A stretch of DNA of 64,000 nucleotides, from NCBI GenBank assembly GCA_002900995.3, contig CM035313.1, forward strand, positions 620,001 to 684,000, read 5' to 3'. The DNA is from Ganoderma boninense. Lineage: Eukaryota > Basidiomycota > Agaricomycetes > Polyporales > Polyporaceae. Positions 11,252-22,801 of this stretch are shown here, piece after piece; the first letter of the stretch is position 1, and the number at the start of each line of letters is the position of its first letter. Made by a program: the position numbers and the translations under genes. Below the pieces are notes generated by a model. It was not told where the DNA came from and did not search any database. It worked only from the letters and a program-made list of their open reading frames with translations.

Positions 11252-12035
11252 TGAGCGTCGCATGTGCGCAGGGGAAGCGTCTTCGCCTTCGCTCTCGCCT
11301 CTCTTCACCCTCGTCTTCAACCTCTGACCCCCCCACCCCCCTCCCCCCGAGCCGGAGTTGCTGGCGAGCACTCCGGCGAGAAAGAAACTGCTGTGATGGA
11401 AGAGCTTGGTTCCCGATTCGATTCGAGAAATGCTATTTGACTGGAGCAAGGGCCCTGTTTTCGCCTCCTCGAGCTTCCAATGGACATGCTACGATATCTA
11501 TTTGACTGTATACCCTTCCGCCACCTCTACGGCCGCAACTGTCCGCTGCATCTCATGACCCACGCATTTTGTATTTGTAGCAAGACTCTGTACCGCTCGT
11601 ACCCTTTGCCATATCTAGCGCGCTTTCGAACGTCTGCACTTGTATAGCCACTCAAGCAGTCAAGGTTCTTCATGTTGTTACGAAGTTCGATGTTATGACC
11701 AAGGTGCGATCATATTATATTTTCATGCGGATTTGGACGCTAAACACCTGTATGTCTAGATACAGCCCTTGTTAATCTGGGAGAGGGATGCGACGGTAGG
11801 TCCTCCCTTGCATCCCTTCGTCAAGCCTCAGCTTGCGCCGATCCTCGGTCGTGGTACCTTCTTGTGCACGTGCGTTCAAGTACATATGTATGTACGCATC
11901 CTTGTTCACATGTTGGCCCAACTGACGCCGTGCCGGCATCGAAACTTGACTGATTATCTGATTCCAGACAGACGATGCCCATCCTTCTCCCTCTCTCACC
12001 TCGATCCCTCCATCGTCACCCTTTGGTCTCTGAGC
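11252..12035. other. Intergenic stretch
   Basis: Contains the kinase 3' UTR. AT-richer blocks around 11700-11760 (atattatattttcat) stand out from the GC-rich background and may be terminator/3' flank. No gene recognised. Confidence 0.45.
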
Positions 12036-13149
12036 ATGGAGCAGCCCCGGATTCCTTGGGGAAGTCATCGAGAGGGTCATCGACCACTCTCGCGATGACG
12101 CGAAGGCGCTCAGCAGCTTCTCTCTCGCATGCCATCAACTCCGGCCTCGCAGCCTCTCTGTGCGATTTGCCCAGGTCGAGTTCAGGAACAGGGATCATGT
12201 ACTCGCCTTTGTCGACCTACTACAGGACAATCCTTCTCTCAAGCCCTTCGTGCGCTCCATAGTCGTCCAACCCAGCGACTGGTCCTCCTTTCCGCTCCTG
12301 CACATGCTCCCGCACCTTTTCAACGTTGTCTTTCGACAATCGTCGCCTGGCTATGACAATGATAGGCCTCGTTCTTTTCCTGCTACGTATCGGACCAGTC
12401 TCACATATTTCCTGCGATTCGGGATTCACATCAGCAGTCTACATCTTTGCGACGTTTATTTCGAGACGGCTCTACCTTTCGTTCGACTGCTCCTGGCATT
12501 TCCGAACATAGTGTATCTTACCTGCTCCGAAGTCGCCATCAAAATTTTGTGGGATCGAGAACAGCGAGGCCAGCGAGAATGTTTGAAATTGCTCCAGCGC
12601 CGCCTGTCCGAGCAAATGCGGTTGAAGACATTGACGGCAAGTTTGTTGCGCTTGTCGTTGGTGTGCAACGCTGAGGAACTGGCCTTTGTGCTGTAGATCA
12701 GCTCCTTGTCTCCAGCCGTACTCCCGTTTGGATCTGTGGGCAAGTTGCTTTCAGGTTCGGGATCTGTGCTGTCCACCGTGAAGACCGTACGGGTAATGAC
12801 AGGTAAATCTGCTGAGCTGAGTTGAACAATCACAAAAGATCCTTAATACTAGCCCCACCATGTGCCTGTCGCAGCGGAAAGGGGATTTCCGTTCATGGTC
12901 GGGTCAAAGTGGTCGCAGCTGCAACGCCTGGAGCTACATTTTCGGTTTCGAAACTATAACCCCCCGGGCCGTCACTTGATTCCAGGCACTCTCAAGCTCT
13001 TGGAAATGTTTCGTGGGCCGATGCTGAAAGAGGTCGTGGTGGAGGTGGACCAGATCATGAACGTGCAGGACATCTTCGAAGACTTAGGGCATGGTGAATC
13101 CGGCCCGCGAGTATACGACGAGCTGGAACGCGGCCTGCTGCGACGCTGA
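12036..13149 (+). pseudogene. F-box/LRR-like protein, disrupted
   Basis: Belongs to the very large Agaricomycete F-box family. The motif reads GEVIERVIDHSRDDAKALSS followed by FSLACHQLRPRSL, then VLAFVDLLQDNPSLKPFVRS, WSSFPLLHMLPHLFNVVF, LTYFLRFGIHISSLHLCDVY and FVRLLLAFPNIVYLTC. A later exon gives WSQLQRLELHFRF and VYDELERGLL, the usual family end. Several lesions are visible. The ATG at 12036 (MEQP) is out of frame with the F-box by one base at a C run. A tag stop at 12694-12696 interrupts a frame that otherwise continues ISSLSPAVLPFGSVGKLL. The final exon is also out of phase after the predicted intron near 12803-12852. It could be a decayed gene, or an intact one hit by homopolymer sequencing errors; the in-frame stop favours decay. 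Confidence 0.62.
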
Positions 13150-13226
13150 CGTGGAACGTTAGGGGACCCCTGCGTCTGGGTGAAAATTCATTCTGGACCC
13201 GCGAGCTCCGCAGGCAATTCCCTGTG

Positions 13227-14405
13227 ATGTCTCGACACGGTGCAGTAACGCTGAAGTCCAGCCCAGGTGTGTTCTGATATTTCTTGCACTATGTACAGTG
13301 GCGAGGCTGACACCCGACCTTTGAAGGTAACCGGGCCAGACATTCTGGTTTCATTGATGCTCTCGCCGTTTCCCCAGACAGTAATTGGGTAGCGAGTGGG
13401 TTCGACGAACCTACTAGTACCATCATTCTCTGGGACATGGAAGGAAGGGTAGTCGAGCAATGGGTCGCCCATCGTGATGGATTTATCTGGTGTCTCGCAT
13501 TCTCCCCCGACAGTCGATATCTTGCGTCCGGCATCGAAGATGGGAAGATAGTAATATGGGATCTCAGCCAGGGCGCAGATAACCCCGTCACGCTTGAGGG
13601 ACATGCTGCGAAGGTGTACAGCTGCGCATGGCACCCCGACGGCCAGGTGATTGTGTCCGGGTCGGACGATGAGTCTGTGCGACTCTGGGATACACATACC
13701 CAGCAACAGCTTTGTATCTTTGGAAACCTCCCCATCAGCGTATCACGAGTCGCCTTCTCTCTCGACGGTCGCATACTCGCTGCCACAGGCGAACTTGGCC
13801 CATGCCATGTCTGGGATGTCGCGTCGGGTGCGTTGCAGGCGTCCATCCCGTTTGATCGTCGCGGCGACGAGTCCTACTTCCCCTTGCCTGCTTTCCACCC
13901 CGGAAGCAAGCGCGTGGCTGCCGGGTCACGTAGCCATGGTACAGTCGAAATATGGGACGCTCAGACTGGAACGACTCAGACAAATCTAGCACTGGGGGAC
14001 TCCTCGCCGTATTTCTGGTACATTTCATTCTCGTCGGATGGGAAGTTCCTGGCGACGAAGTTCGTGGACGGGACGGTGAAGGTCTGGGACTCGTACACCG
14101 GCGTCCAGTCATGCACGCTGGGAGGACTCCGATGGCACGGTGTTGGGGGCATGCCGGGACTACGCTTCTCTCCGTGCGGGAAGTACGTCGCCCTTGTCGC
14201 ATGCGGCAGGCAGTCGGTGGGGCTATGGAGTACTAGCGACGGGTCATGCGTGATGACGCTCCCCGAGCACGAATGCCCCGTGCACCAAATAGCCTTCTCT
14301 CCGGATGGGAAGACCCTGTTGTCCGGCATGGAGGACGGGACGGTCCATTTTGACCGTATGCATGATATCGTTATTACTGCAAAGGGTAGAGAGTGGGTCC
14401 CATAA
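13227..14405 (+). CDS. WD40 repeat protein
   Basis: β-propeller scaffold of unknown partner. From about 13330 one continuous frame holds six to seven WD40-like units. Units end ILWDME, IVIWDLS, VRLWDTH, CHVWDVA, VEIWDAQ, VKVWDSY and VGLWSTS. Each is preceded by blades such as AFSPDSRYLASG, AWHPDGQVIVSG, AFSLDGRILAAT, SFSSDGKFLATK and RFSPCGKYVALV. The last unit (AFSPDGKTLLSGMEDGTVHF) lacks the WD pair and is followed by a short tail. The first in-frame ATG at 13437 lies inside the propeller, so the start must be upstream. The ATG at 13227 is a candidate, but I could not find an in-phase intron set joining it, so the 5' boundary is tentative. No NACHT or kinase domain is fused. Confidence 0.8.
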
Positions 14406-15620
14406 TGTTCGCCAGTTTAGAACTTGCTGATGCGAGCACACAGCTGAACGTTCTCTTCTCCCTGCTTGGCATTGTGTAGTAGCTCGGGGGCCCTTAGGGA
14501 AAGGGTGAAAATGCAGCAATAAAAGTGGGTTCGAACTGGACAGCGGACGCCTGAGCAGGGACCTGGCAAATCCAGCAAGCTTTCAAAATTTCAGGACCCG
14601 GTTGACCTGAGACAACCAGGTGGTCTCAGCCTGTCTCACGCTGAGTGATGGGGTCCAATGCTAAAGCGCACAGCAAGCAAGGGAATATTTCGCCTCGGGG
14701 CCTGGGGGACCCGTGCCTGCATTCTGTACTATAAGACCTTGCGCTGTTCATGCTGACAATCACTCACTAACGTTGTCGAAGGGTGCGTATATGCGCTCCT
14801 ACCCTCGCGTTTCCTACTATCCACGCCGTCTGTCAACGATCCACGCGCATACAATGAGCAATATAAGACTCACCTGAGTTCCCAGGATGGCCCCCGTCAC
14901 CACGTTGAACTGGTGAGAAGGCCGGCGTGCACTGGCAGGTGACGCAGGTGTCCCGTGGCCCCCGCCAAACAGCGACCGCGTCCAGTGGCCCCCTGATGTC
15001 TCCCAGCCATTCAGTGCGGCATTCAGTCCGCTGTCTCGCGACGCACGGGTGTGACCGCTGCGCCGCGCGCGACCAAACCTTGCAACCCAGAAGCGAGAAG
15101 CCGAAGCCCCCAGGCATGTCACGCCCACCATGCCCACGCACACGCCGGCAGAGGTTAAGCTTGGGCAGTCCAATGGGTGCGCGGCGAGCGTGACGGCCGC
15201 GGCAACGGGCGAGGGCGACGCCAGGGCCAACAACGCAGGAGAGAGAACGAGGTAAGTATTAGATTGAATAGGTAGAGCAAAATGGATATAGAGGACCGTG
15301 GTACTTTGGGGCGCCGCCCGTTTCCCCTCTCGCCTTCTATCTCCCTTCCTGCCACCCCCGCATTACCCCACACTCGCCATCCTCACCCACCGACGACGAC
15401 CATCTCCCCTCCAACCCACCATCGCCCTCACCCACATCCTTCATCTCCACCTGCATCTCCGCCTGAGCCTCTATGGGATAACGAACAGAAGAACGCAAGA
15501 TTCAGAACCGACGAGACATCGTGTCCGACACGTCGACGTCTATTTTCTAGCTCTAGGTCTACGACACGACAAGGACCGCCGGCCGAGACACCAGGCGTCG
15601 CCCGCGCACCCTCAGGGCGC
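14406..15620. other. Intergenic; one doubtful minus-strand ORF
   Basis: No recognised gene. On the minus strand 14817-15233 encodes a 138-residue ORF with hydrophobic stretches (VAAAVTLAAHPL near the start, VSLILLIVCAWIV at the end) and a plausible gtgagt donor at about 14875. It has no family resemblance that I recognise. Pyrimidine-rich repeats occupy 15310-15470. Confidence 0.35.
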
Positions 15621-17327
15621 TCAGTTCTTCTCGTCGGTGTTCTTGAGGATCCAGGGCTCGGCGGTGACGAACTGCTGGGTGGGGACGCCGAGCTCAAACA
15701 GCCGCGCCACCGACGCCGAGAAGCTGCAAGCAAACATTCCCACGCCCGTGTCAGCCTATCGGTGCGTCCCAATTACGCCCCCATGCGGGGTATCGCGTAG
15801 GAAGGGGAAGTGAGGCGAGGTGAGGAAAAGGACGCACTCCTTGAACCAGAGGTCCTCGTCGTTTGCGTAGGCCTGGACCCACTTCTTGAAGCTCTTGTCC
15901 TGCACGAGCACGTAGTCGGCGGGGAGCATCATCAGGCTCTGCGTCTTCTTGTCCTCGTACTGCTTCGGCCCGCCCCACTTCTTCCACACCCACTTCTCCT
16001 CGAGCAGCAGCTTGTAGAACGAGTTCGTCACGCTCGTCGGCGAGAACGTCCACGGCCCGTCGTACCCCGACCGGTCACTGTGGCAGCGGCCCAGCGCGTG
16101 CCCGCCGAGCAGCGCGACGATCTCCTGGTCGTTGAAGCTGTAAAACGCAGGAAAGACAGCGACGTTAGCATCTGCCGTCGAAACGCTGTCGCAGGCAGAC
16201 AGCACGCATCGCATGCACGTACCCCATGCGGTAGAAGACCTGTGTGGCATGTCCATGTCATGCGTCAGCTAAGCTCACAGACGCGATTCATTCTTCCCAA
16301 AGGAGGCACTCACGTTGCGGACGTGGTCGGAGCCCTGCGAGGCGTCCGGGAGGCGGCCGTCGGGCGTGCACTGCGCAGCAACGCCGTCAACGCGGCCGGG
16401 GCGCCAGGGGATCTTGGGCCCGCCCAGCTCCTGGACCGCGGCGACGCCGGACAGGGTCCAAAGGTCGCCGTACGAGATCCAGGGGAACTCCTGCTTGATG
16501 GGCTCGAGCAGGTCGCGGGCGATGTTCAGGCCGTTGTTCGCGCCGTGCTTGCTCTCAGGGTCGAACCGCATCGTCGCGTAGTTGCTGCGCGTTGAACGTT
16601 CGCGAGATTGCACGGCGGCGGCGTGAGACGGCATGGCATGTCACGGAAATGGGAAGGATGCGGAAGGGAGGGGCGAGGACAGGTGTCAGCGGACGCGAAA
16701 CGGACCGGCGTGGGAGGGACGTACCTGCCACCAGTCTTGGTGTCCTTGTCGTACGTGCCCGACGAGTGCCAGGCGAGACGGAGGATGACAGGGCCATACG
16801 AGCCATCTGTGCAAAGCCGACGGTGCCCGGTGTGTGAGTACAGCCGGGACGACGTGGGGAGTAAGGGCGAGACACGCACCGTCGTAGTTCTTATCAGCCG
16901 CCTGGTCGAAGATTTCTGCAACGCGGTTGTACACCTGCGGGGGCGCACCGTGAGCACGACCGTTCCTGTACCACCCCGCTGCAGAACGCAACGTGGAGAC
17001 TCGCCGATAGACAGGACAAAGAGGAGCACTGCTGACCTTTTGGTAGTCCTCCTTGGCCGGGGTGTAGTTGGCCGTGTGGATGCCCGACTTGGGGCTGGCC
17101 TCTGCCTTAGAGTCCGAGGACGAGAAGGCGTAGAAGGCACCCCCGGCGAGCGCGGCGGCACCCAGCGCACCGAAGAGCGCGGCATTGCTGCTGCTCTTCG
17201 GGGGAGGAGGCGCACCCTCGGTCGCGTAACGACGCACGGCGGCGTTGCGCACCGCGACGCGGGGGGCCACGCGGGCCGAGGAGGCCGTCGCACGGCGTGC
17301 GGATGCTCTGAGGGCTGCGAACGACAT
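15621..17327 (-). CDS. CCP1: Cytochrome c peroxidase, mitochondrial
   Basis: Class I haem peroxidase that reduces H2O2 with electrons from cytochrome c in the intermembrane space. Six or more exons; the first two are 17037-17327 and 16880-16934. The N-terminus is an Arg/Ala-rich presequence ([20 protein letters not shown]), then a hydrophobic sorting segment ([19 protein letters not shown]), the bipartite layout known from yeast Ccp1. The catalytic core shows the distal [41 protein letters not shown], the proximal-His block [29 protein letters not shown] with the Trp of the radical site, and a C-terminal [18 protein letters not shown]. About 370 aa, normal length. It ends KNTDEKN. Start chosen at the ATG opening the presequence. 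Longer in-frame extension upstream is open but lacks targeting features. Confidence 0.95.
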
Positions 17328-18208
17328 GGGGTGTAGTGAGTAGAGTGCTGTTGAAGTGAAGGTAAAAGGACGAAAACGGATGGAGAACAGCAAAGAGGGA
17401 GGAGACGAGGACAACTGACGACGCCCAGGCGGAGTCCGGCTAGCGTCCTCTTACTGCACTACTTAGAGCGCTTGTTTCATTAGAATGCACCGCACGTGAT
17501 TGGTTCTGACTAATTCTGCGATTTCTCATTGGGTCTGCCCTCACGTGTGGGCGCCTTTTGCCCCGCACTCCGACAGCGCTCCGACTGGGCCTCGCGAACG
17601 TCAGCGACGTCGTCGATCGCGTCCAGGACATCAATTCGTTCAATGTTCGATATTCGGCGCTCAGCGACACGCTCGACGATGCATAAGACATGAAGTCAAG
17701 CTGCATTGTGAGTGCGTCTGACCTTTGACACCATTTCGCTGTATGGTGTTCTAAATATTGATTTCAGAAACACATCTGCTCCAGGTCCGCCAACCGGAGA
17801 TGTTTGCCACCGCGAGTCGGATTCCGATGTTCGAACCACCGACGTGCCGGTGATGACGCCCTCCAGGCTGCGCGGGTACTTATCTCGTCATTCGAAGCCG
17901 GAACGTCGTTTCCGCGTCTTCGCGTAACCACTCAGTATAAACTCGGTTTCCCATCCTCGCGAGTGCGTGGAAGGATCGACAGGCCGAGGTTCGATCAAGC
18001 TCAACACCTTGTTCGGGCAGGGCGACCTGGGCTGTAGGCTGGACAGGACGGCTTGGGTTTGGAGTCTGCTAGAACATTAGCTTGTTCCGTTCCTTGTGTC
18101 GTGGAAAGCAACGGATGTGGATGACGTGGAGGGCTGAAGGTACTGCCGAGACTGAGACTGAGTTCTACCTTCGGAGTTCGGACAAATAGCGAAGACAAAA
18201 AAAACATT
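17328..18208. other. Intergenic, possible small unrecognised gene on plus strand
   Basis: Contains the CCP1 promoter. On the plus strand about 17575-17685 reads LGLANVSDVVDRVQDINSFN up to a stop, which looks like the end of a real small protein. Downstream, an exon-like piece follows an intron-like ttgatttcag at 17768. I recognise no family and cannot define a start. Confidence 0.3.
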
Positions 18209-18315
18209 AGCCCACCGCGAGGGTCGAACTCGCAGCCTTCAGATCGCCTGGATCACGTGCCCGGAAGCCCGCAGTCGTAAGAGTCTGACGCTCTATCCGA
18301 TTGAGCTAGGCGGGC
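18209..18315 (-). tRNA. tRNA-Lys (anticodon CUU) with 33-nt intron
   Basis: Reading the minus strand, GCCCGCC pairs with GGTGGGC as acceptor stem (one G-U). GCTC/GAGC forms the D stem, TCAGA/TCTGA the anticodon stem, and GCGAG/CTCGC the T stem with a TTCGACC loop. The anticodon loop reads C-T-CTT-A then a 33-nt GC-rich intron, then A, so the intron sits at the canonical 37/38 position. A run of eight T just after the gene on the minus strand (aaaaaaaa at 18197-18204) is the Pol III terminator. The A and B boxes are in the D and T arms. An almost identical copy lies at 34126-34232 in the opposite orientation, differing by one base inside the intron. Confidence 0.96.
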
Positions 18316-18629
18316 GATGTAAACGTTGCCCGGCTGACCTCTATAATCATTACAGCAGATTGCTACTTCGTGCCGCCCACCTATAGATACACAAATACAT
18401 CTGAAGATCATCTACAGCTAGCATCTACTGTTCAAGATCAAATACATGCGTTAGCTCGATACATCTCTGCAGGTCCTGTCTGTATTTGTACAATGCTGCG
18501 GGCGAACCACCGACATTCTCGTCTCGGACGAGCTCGCGCGTAAGGTATCATGGAATGTCCGTCCGTCCTCGTGCATGGACGGGGCCAGTCCCAGCTCTGA
18601 CATCATGATCTATCCAGCGGTGTCAACAA
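18316..18629. other. Short intergenic spacer
   Basis: Between the tRNA 5' end and the stop of the membrane protein gene on the same strand. Repetitive atacatct/gatacatct words between 18390 and 18465; nothing else seen. Confidence 0.4.
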
Positions 18630-20452
18630 CTATCTCGCCGTGGAAAGGGCTGGGGGACGTACCTCGGTGTCAGGATCTCGCCTCGAGACGGGAGACCTGC
18701 CACGCCGTCGCCACCTCGGCGGAAGAGGCAGACTCACCGTAGCCTGAGACGGCGTCAGGGACGACACTGAGCACGCCGGCGAGCTGATGCGCCTCGTGCC
18801 CCTCTCCTCGCCTCCGCCGTCTTCGCTGTCATCCCTGCCTTTCCCCTTGTCCAGGGACTCCCCGCCCTCTTCGACGTCCGTCAATGGATACGTATACGGG
18901 TGCAGCATCGACTCCGGGAGGAGGCTCGGCGACATCCTCGCACCGCTGTTGCGCGGGCTGCGTGCGTACGGGAAGTTCGTGACGTCCATGGGGGCACTGG
19001 AGAAGCACGACAGAGGGATGTGGGAGGTGCCGACGGACTCGGTGGGCGACGTGGTGAGCTCGGGGGCTGCGTCCGTGTCGACGGTGCAGATGGCGGCGGA
19101 CCCCGTGAGCGTGTCGGAGAAGGGCTTGGGATCGTCTTGCGAGTCGCACGTGGTGTGGGGAAAGTCGGACGTGACCCATGTGAGGGTCATGGCGTTGATA
19201 ACCACCTGGACAACGGGACAGCGAAGGTTAAGAGGATGTCCGGCGTGGGGTAGGGGGAACACCTACATCAATGCCACAGCTGGCTAGACAGACCCACGCC
19301 AATTGCGTACCGCTCATCAGAGTGAGGATGAGGGTATTGACGGATGAGGTGGACAGAGCAACGCCAGCGGCCCTGGAAGGACGTCAGCGGGAGACCAGAG
19401 AGGACTGGGAGGGAGAGAGAAATACGCACCAGAGATTCCGGATCGCTATACGTCTTAATGCCGGGGTCAGCTTCTTCCGAAGCAACGGCCATACGAAAAG
19501 TGAGGTGAGAAGGACGTTTACAAGTCTGTGCATATCGCGTCAAACACGGCAGTGGAGAAAGGGAGTATGAGGACGTACACATCATAACTTAGAAGCAAGA
19601 CCGAGGAGACCCGCCTGACGCCAATGTAGCACGTCCCGCGTTCGTCAGAAACAGCAATACGTTCTGGTTGGTGTTGGGGTACGGCGCATGAACGAAGGCT
19701 TCGACAGCAGATAGCTGCGTGCACGCACCCAAAATCATCAAGACAGCCACCCCGACGTAACAGCTGACGAGTCCTATACAAGCGAGATATACTTTGCAGT
19801 GCAGTCGTCCTTTGACTGGACCAGCTGCCCAAACCGCATATACCTTCTCCGCTGGGTGTTCGACGCCAGAGTGAGCGAGGCGGCGCAGCGAATAGGTAGA
19901 TGGACCGGACGCACCGAGAAAGAGATATATGAATATCTTGGACGTCCCATAGAAGATAATGCAGCTCAGTATCCCCATTATGCACACGGTAATGCTGAGC
20001 TCCATTCCCAGCCCGTGGACCAGAATGGCGACTACACGTTGGAAGTGGGCTATCAGCCTTCTCGGGTGGGGGAAAGGACAGCCACAGAATACGTACTTGT
20101 GAATATGAAGGCCCATCTGGCACAGCGTCCCGCCGGAATCATGATTATGTCCGAGGAAGAGGAGAGTGGGGTGCGACTCACGAATCCACAAGGTTGCACA
20201 TGACTAGAATTCGTGGCAAGGATGGACGGCGCACAAACCATTCGAGCTTCCTCGACAACATGCCGGAGATGATGGAAATGCCTGGCAACGACGCGTCACA
20301 TTCCTCCGCACAGTGCTGTCCAAGACTGAGCCTCACTCACCGATGAGATGGACCAGCGCGCTCAAGACCTCCTTCCCGACGCTGGGGAAGTAGCCCGCGG
20401 CTTGAATCTGCTTTCGCGCCTCCAGCCCAGACGTGAGCGCGGATGCCGCCAT
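18630..20452 (-). CDS. Multi-pass fungal membrane protein with cytosolic Ser/Pro-rich tail
   Basis: A seven-TM-like protein of a large uncharacterised basidiomycete family. Spliced exons read from the start: SALTSGLEARKQIQAAGYFP, VLSALVHLIGISIISGMLSR, RILVMCNLVDSWAFIFT, then ILVHGLGMELSITVCIMGIL and CIIFYGTSKIFIYLFLG. They continue with EKVYAVWAAG, KVYLACIGLVSCYVGVAVLM and ERGTCYIGVRRVSSVLLLSY, and end with a TM block containing VVINAMTLTWVTSDFPHTTC. The alternating hydrophobic helices with FYGTSKIFIYLFL and EKVY are typical of the family. The final exon (to the stop at 18630) is a 160-residue cytosolic tail rich in Ser, Pro and acidic residues (LDKGKGRDDSEDGGGEERG). Function unknown; a receptor-like role is only a guess from topology. 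Start set at the ATG of MAASALTS; exon edges in the middle are approximate. Confidence 0.75.
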
Positions 20453-20807
20453 CGCGACGGAAGGGTGGGCGTGCTCCCCTACGGAAGCGTACGAGGGTTA
20501 TGAGGTGAGGCTCTGGAGTGCCAGTGTCTGCGAGATGAGAGAATGAAGGAGAGGCGCGGCGGCCATGACATCCAGAGAGACTCAATACAGGCACATTGGG
20601 TCTCCGCGTCCGTCGCGGAGGAAAAATCAGGTGCCCCTGAGTACGCATTCCGTTAGCGTGCTCTTACTTAACTTTCGAGAACACCCCACGAATGCGGACG
20701 GAAAGAGGAGCCCGACGATGCAGCGGACTCCATACCACCCTGGCGCTGCTAAACGTCACGCCGAACAAGGTCGTCGATCGCGAAACCGATCTGGGATCGC
20801 CCTGCGC
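20453..20807. other. Spacer between KTI12 3' end and membrane protein start
   Basis: 355 bp on the 5' side of the membrane protein gene and 3' side of KTI12, both transcribed leftward. Holds the promoter of the former; no gene seen. Confidence 0.45.
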
Positions 20808-21921
20808 CTACGGCCTCAGATTACCCTCGATGTACAACGCGAACTTGTCGGCTATGCTCTCCTCGCCCCAGTCCACCGCCCCTTTCTCGGTCGTCCCCAG
20901 CGTGATCGCCTTCTTGTGCACCGTCACGAACTGGCGCTTGAGCCGCTGCAGCTCCGAGAGCGTGATGTTGCGCGAGGGCAGGCTGACCCTCGGCTTCAGC
21001 GTCGCCGAGAGGGGCAGCGTAACAAGACCTCCGAAACCTCCGGCCGCTGCCTGCTCGGACATGATCGTCGCCACCATCGTGGTGCTAACGTGCTCGAGAG
21101 TGCGGAGCGCGTCCGTCGGGGCTTTGGGGACCTATCGGTAAGGTCAGTTTACTGCCCTCGGTGCACGGGGCGATGAGATGGTCCGCGTTTACCGCTTGTG
21201 TTCCAGCATTCGGGGGCTTCACGTTGCCTTCCGTGATTGCTTTCCAGATGTCGTCGATCGGGACGTCATCGTCCGTCCAGGGCACGGTAAACAACGGGGA
21301 GTCCCAGCGGACCATGGATGAGGGCTCTTCGTATCGCATCAACAGGTTCTCGAGGCTGCGATGGTGTGAGATGGTGTCTGTAGGATCCTGAGTTCCATGC
21401 AACTCACATCTCGGGCGCGTAGGCACACTCCTCGTCCCGGCCGGCATTCCACTCTTTGCATTGGTCTTGTGTCGCCACGACGAAAACCTTGACCCCCGAT
21501 CAGGGTTAGCCCCAACCAAAACGCCAATGTGACTCACTGTGCACACTCGAAGCTTGTGTTCCCTCGCAGCACAGTACATTTGGTACCGAAAGCCCTTGAT
21601 GTAGTTCATGGAGTCGACGATCAGGACAGTGTCTTGTCCCATCTCTCTCTGCACAGCGGTGAATAGGGAACCTCTCGCAGGTTTTTCAGCCCGACCATCT
21701 GTAGCTCAATTAGCTCTGTTGCGCACAGCACATTACAGAGCTTGCTCACCGCTGTAGACACTTCGAGGAATGTTGAGCGTGTCGTCCGAGATGACAGCAA
21801 TTTTTAGCTGTGGACCTTGGTACGATGGATCCTGGAAGCGTGCCTCCAGATGAGCTCGCAACTGTTCAACCCGCCTTGACTTCCCAGAACATGGAAAACC
21901 CGAAATCGTGATGAATGCCAT
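20808..21921 (-). CDS. KTI12: KTI12-like P-loop protein (Elongator-associated)
   Basis: Carrier tRNA-binding ATPase that supports Elongator in wobble-uridine modification; acts in cytosol and nucleus. The product opens MAFITISGFPCSGKS, with Walker A GFPCSGKS, then RRVEQLRAHLEARF and LKIAVISDDTLNIPRSVYS. The Walker B region reads TVLIVDSMNYIKGFRYQMYC, followed by AAREHKLRVCTV. After introns come VFVVATQDQCKEWN, an exon starting LENLLMRYEEPSSMVRWDSP and LFTVPWTDDDVPIDDIWKAI. The C-terminal exon contains SRNITLSELQRLKRQFVTVH and WGEESIADKFALYIEGNL. The order and the C-terminal LxxLKRQFV helix match KTI12. Start codon is directly before the P-loop, as in the family. It is divergent from the Psr1-like phosphatase gene 880 bp away. 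A tRNA-Lys(CUU) gene, though not itself an Elongator substrate, lies nearby by chance. Confidence 0.92.
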
Positions 21922-22801
21922 CCAAACGTTTGAGCACAATTCGTAGGACAGTCGCCGAAGTGTTCGAAGTTGGCACGCAGATGAGAGTAGGAAGCAAGAA
22001 AACAAGATATATTGCTCGCAAGTCCAGTAAACTACTGTAATAATCCCTCAAACCAAAAAGGCTATCACAGGGAGGAGGGTTTTCCAAAAATTGCTGAAAG
22101 CCGAAGCTAACAGACGGGTTCGGATGTGTAATTTGCAATCAGCAAAAGACTGTGCCTCGGTAAAGACCTCACTGGCGACAGTACATGCCCGAGCACAAGA
22201 ATGGGGAATCTGTCTGCGAGCAGCCCGGCTTATATACGGAGGTGCCCAGTGCGCACGGACCAGGTACCATATCGAGCCGGCCCGCGGGTGCTTGAGCGCT
22301 TCGCCCACTGGTTTCCTGCGAACATCCACCACAGTGCAGCGCGGAGGTTTTGCGATCCACTCTATCACCGTCCCAACATACTTTGTGCTGCACGAAAATA
22401 AGGTTGTTTGTATAGTTATTGCATTCAGCGATATACATACACTAGAGACAGGGGAAACACCGTATTAGAGAAAGTGCGATCACGGATGCATTCTCTATGT
22501 GATCGTCTCCTCCATGCCTCGTCCCCGTGAGAAGCTTGCCCACCGCGTGCGTCGAGGCGCGTGGTAAGCATGCAGCACCGCAAAGAGCTCTGCCGATGAG
22601 GTTCGCAGAGGCTAACGATGCGTGGATGAACGTTGGCGGAGGGGATGCAAGCGGCGGGGGGGCCCTGCTTGAGGATGTCGGTGGGTCGGGGACTGACGCC
22701 GGATGGGCGCCTGTGTGCTGGGAGAGGCGGGAGTCTGATGGACAGCGACGACCGTCTGAACTCCCACCTCTTCCCCCGTCTTGCACAGAGCTCGCGTGGC
22801 C
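21922..22801. other. Divergent intergenic region KTI12 / Psr1-like phosphatase
   Basis: 880 bp separating two divergent start codons; must carry both promoters. Relatively AT-rich from 22000 to 22100 and 22380 to 22450, GC-rich near 22650. Long ORFs on the minus strand here are low-complexity Arg/Pro and not supported. Confidence 0.45.

Noticed and set aside
10505..11449. 314-codon minus-strand ORF over the kinase gene
   Set aside because: Shadow of GC-rich codon use in the kinase; Arg/Val/Glu-rich, no fold.
14817..15233. 138-codon minus-strand ORF with hydrophobic parts
   Set aside because: Considered as a small membrane protein, but exon partners and start were not found, so it is only mentioned in the intergenic entry.
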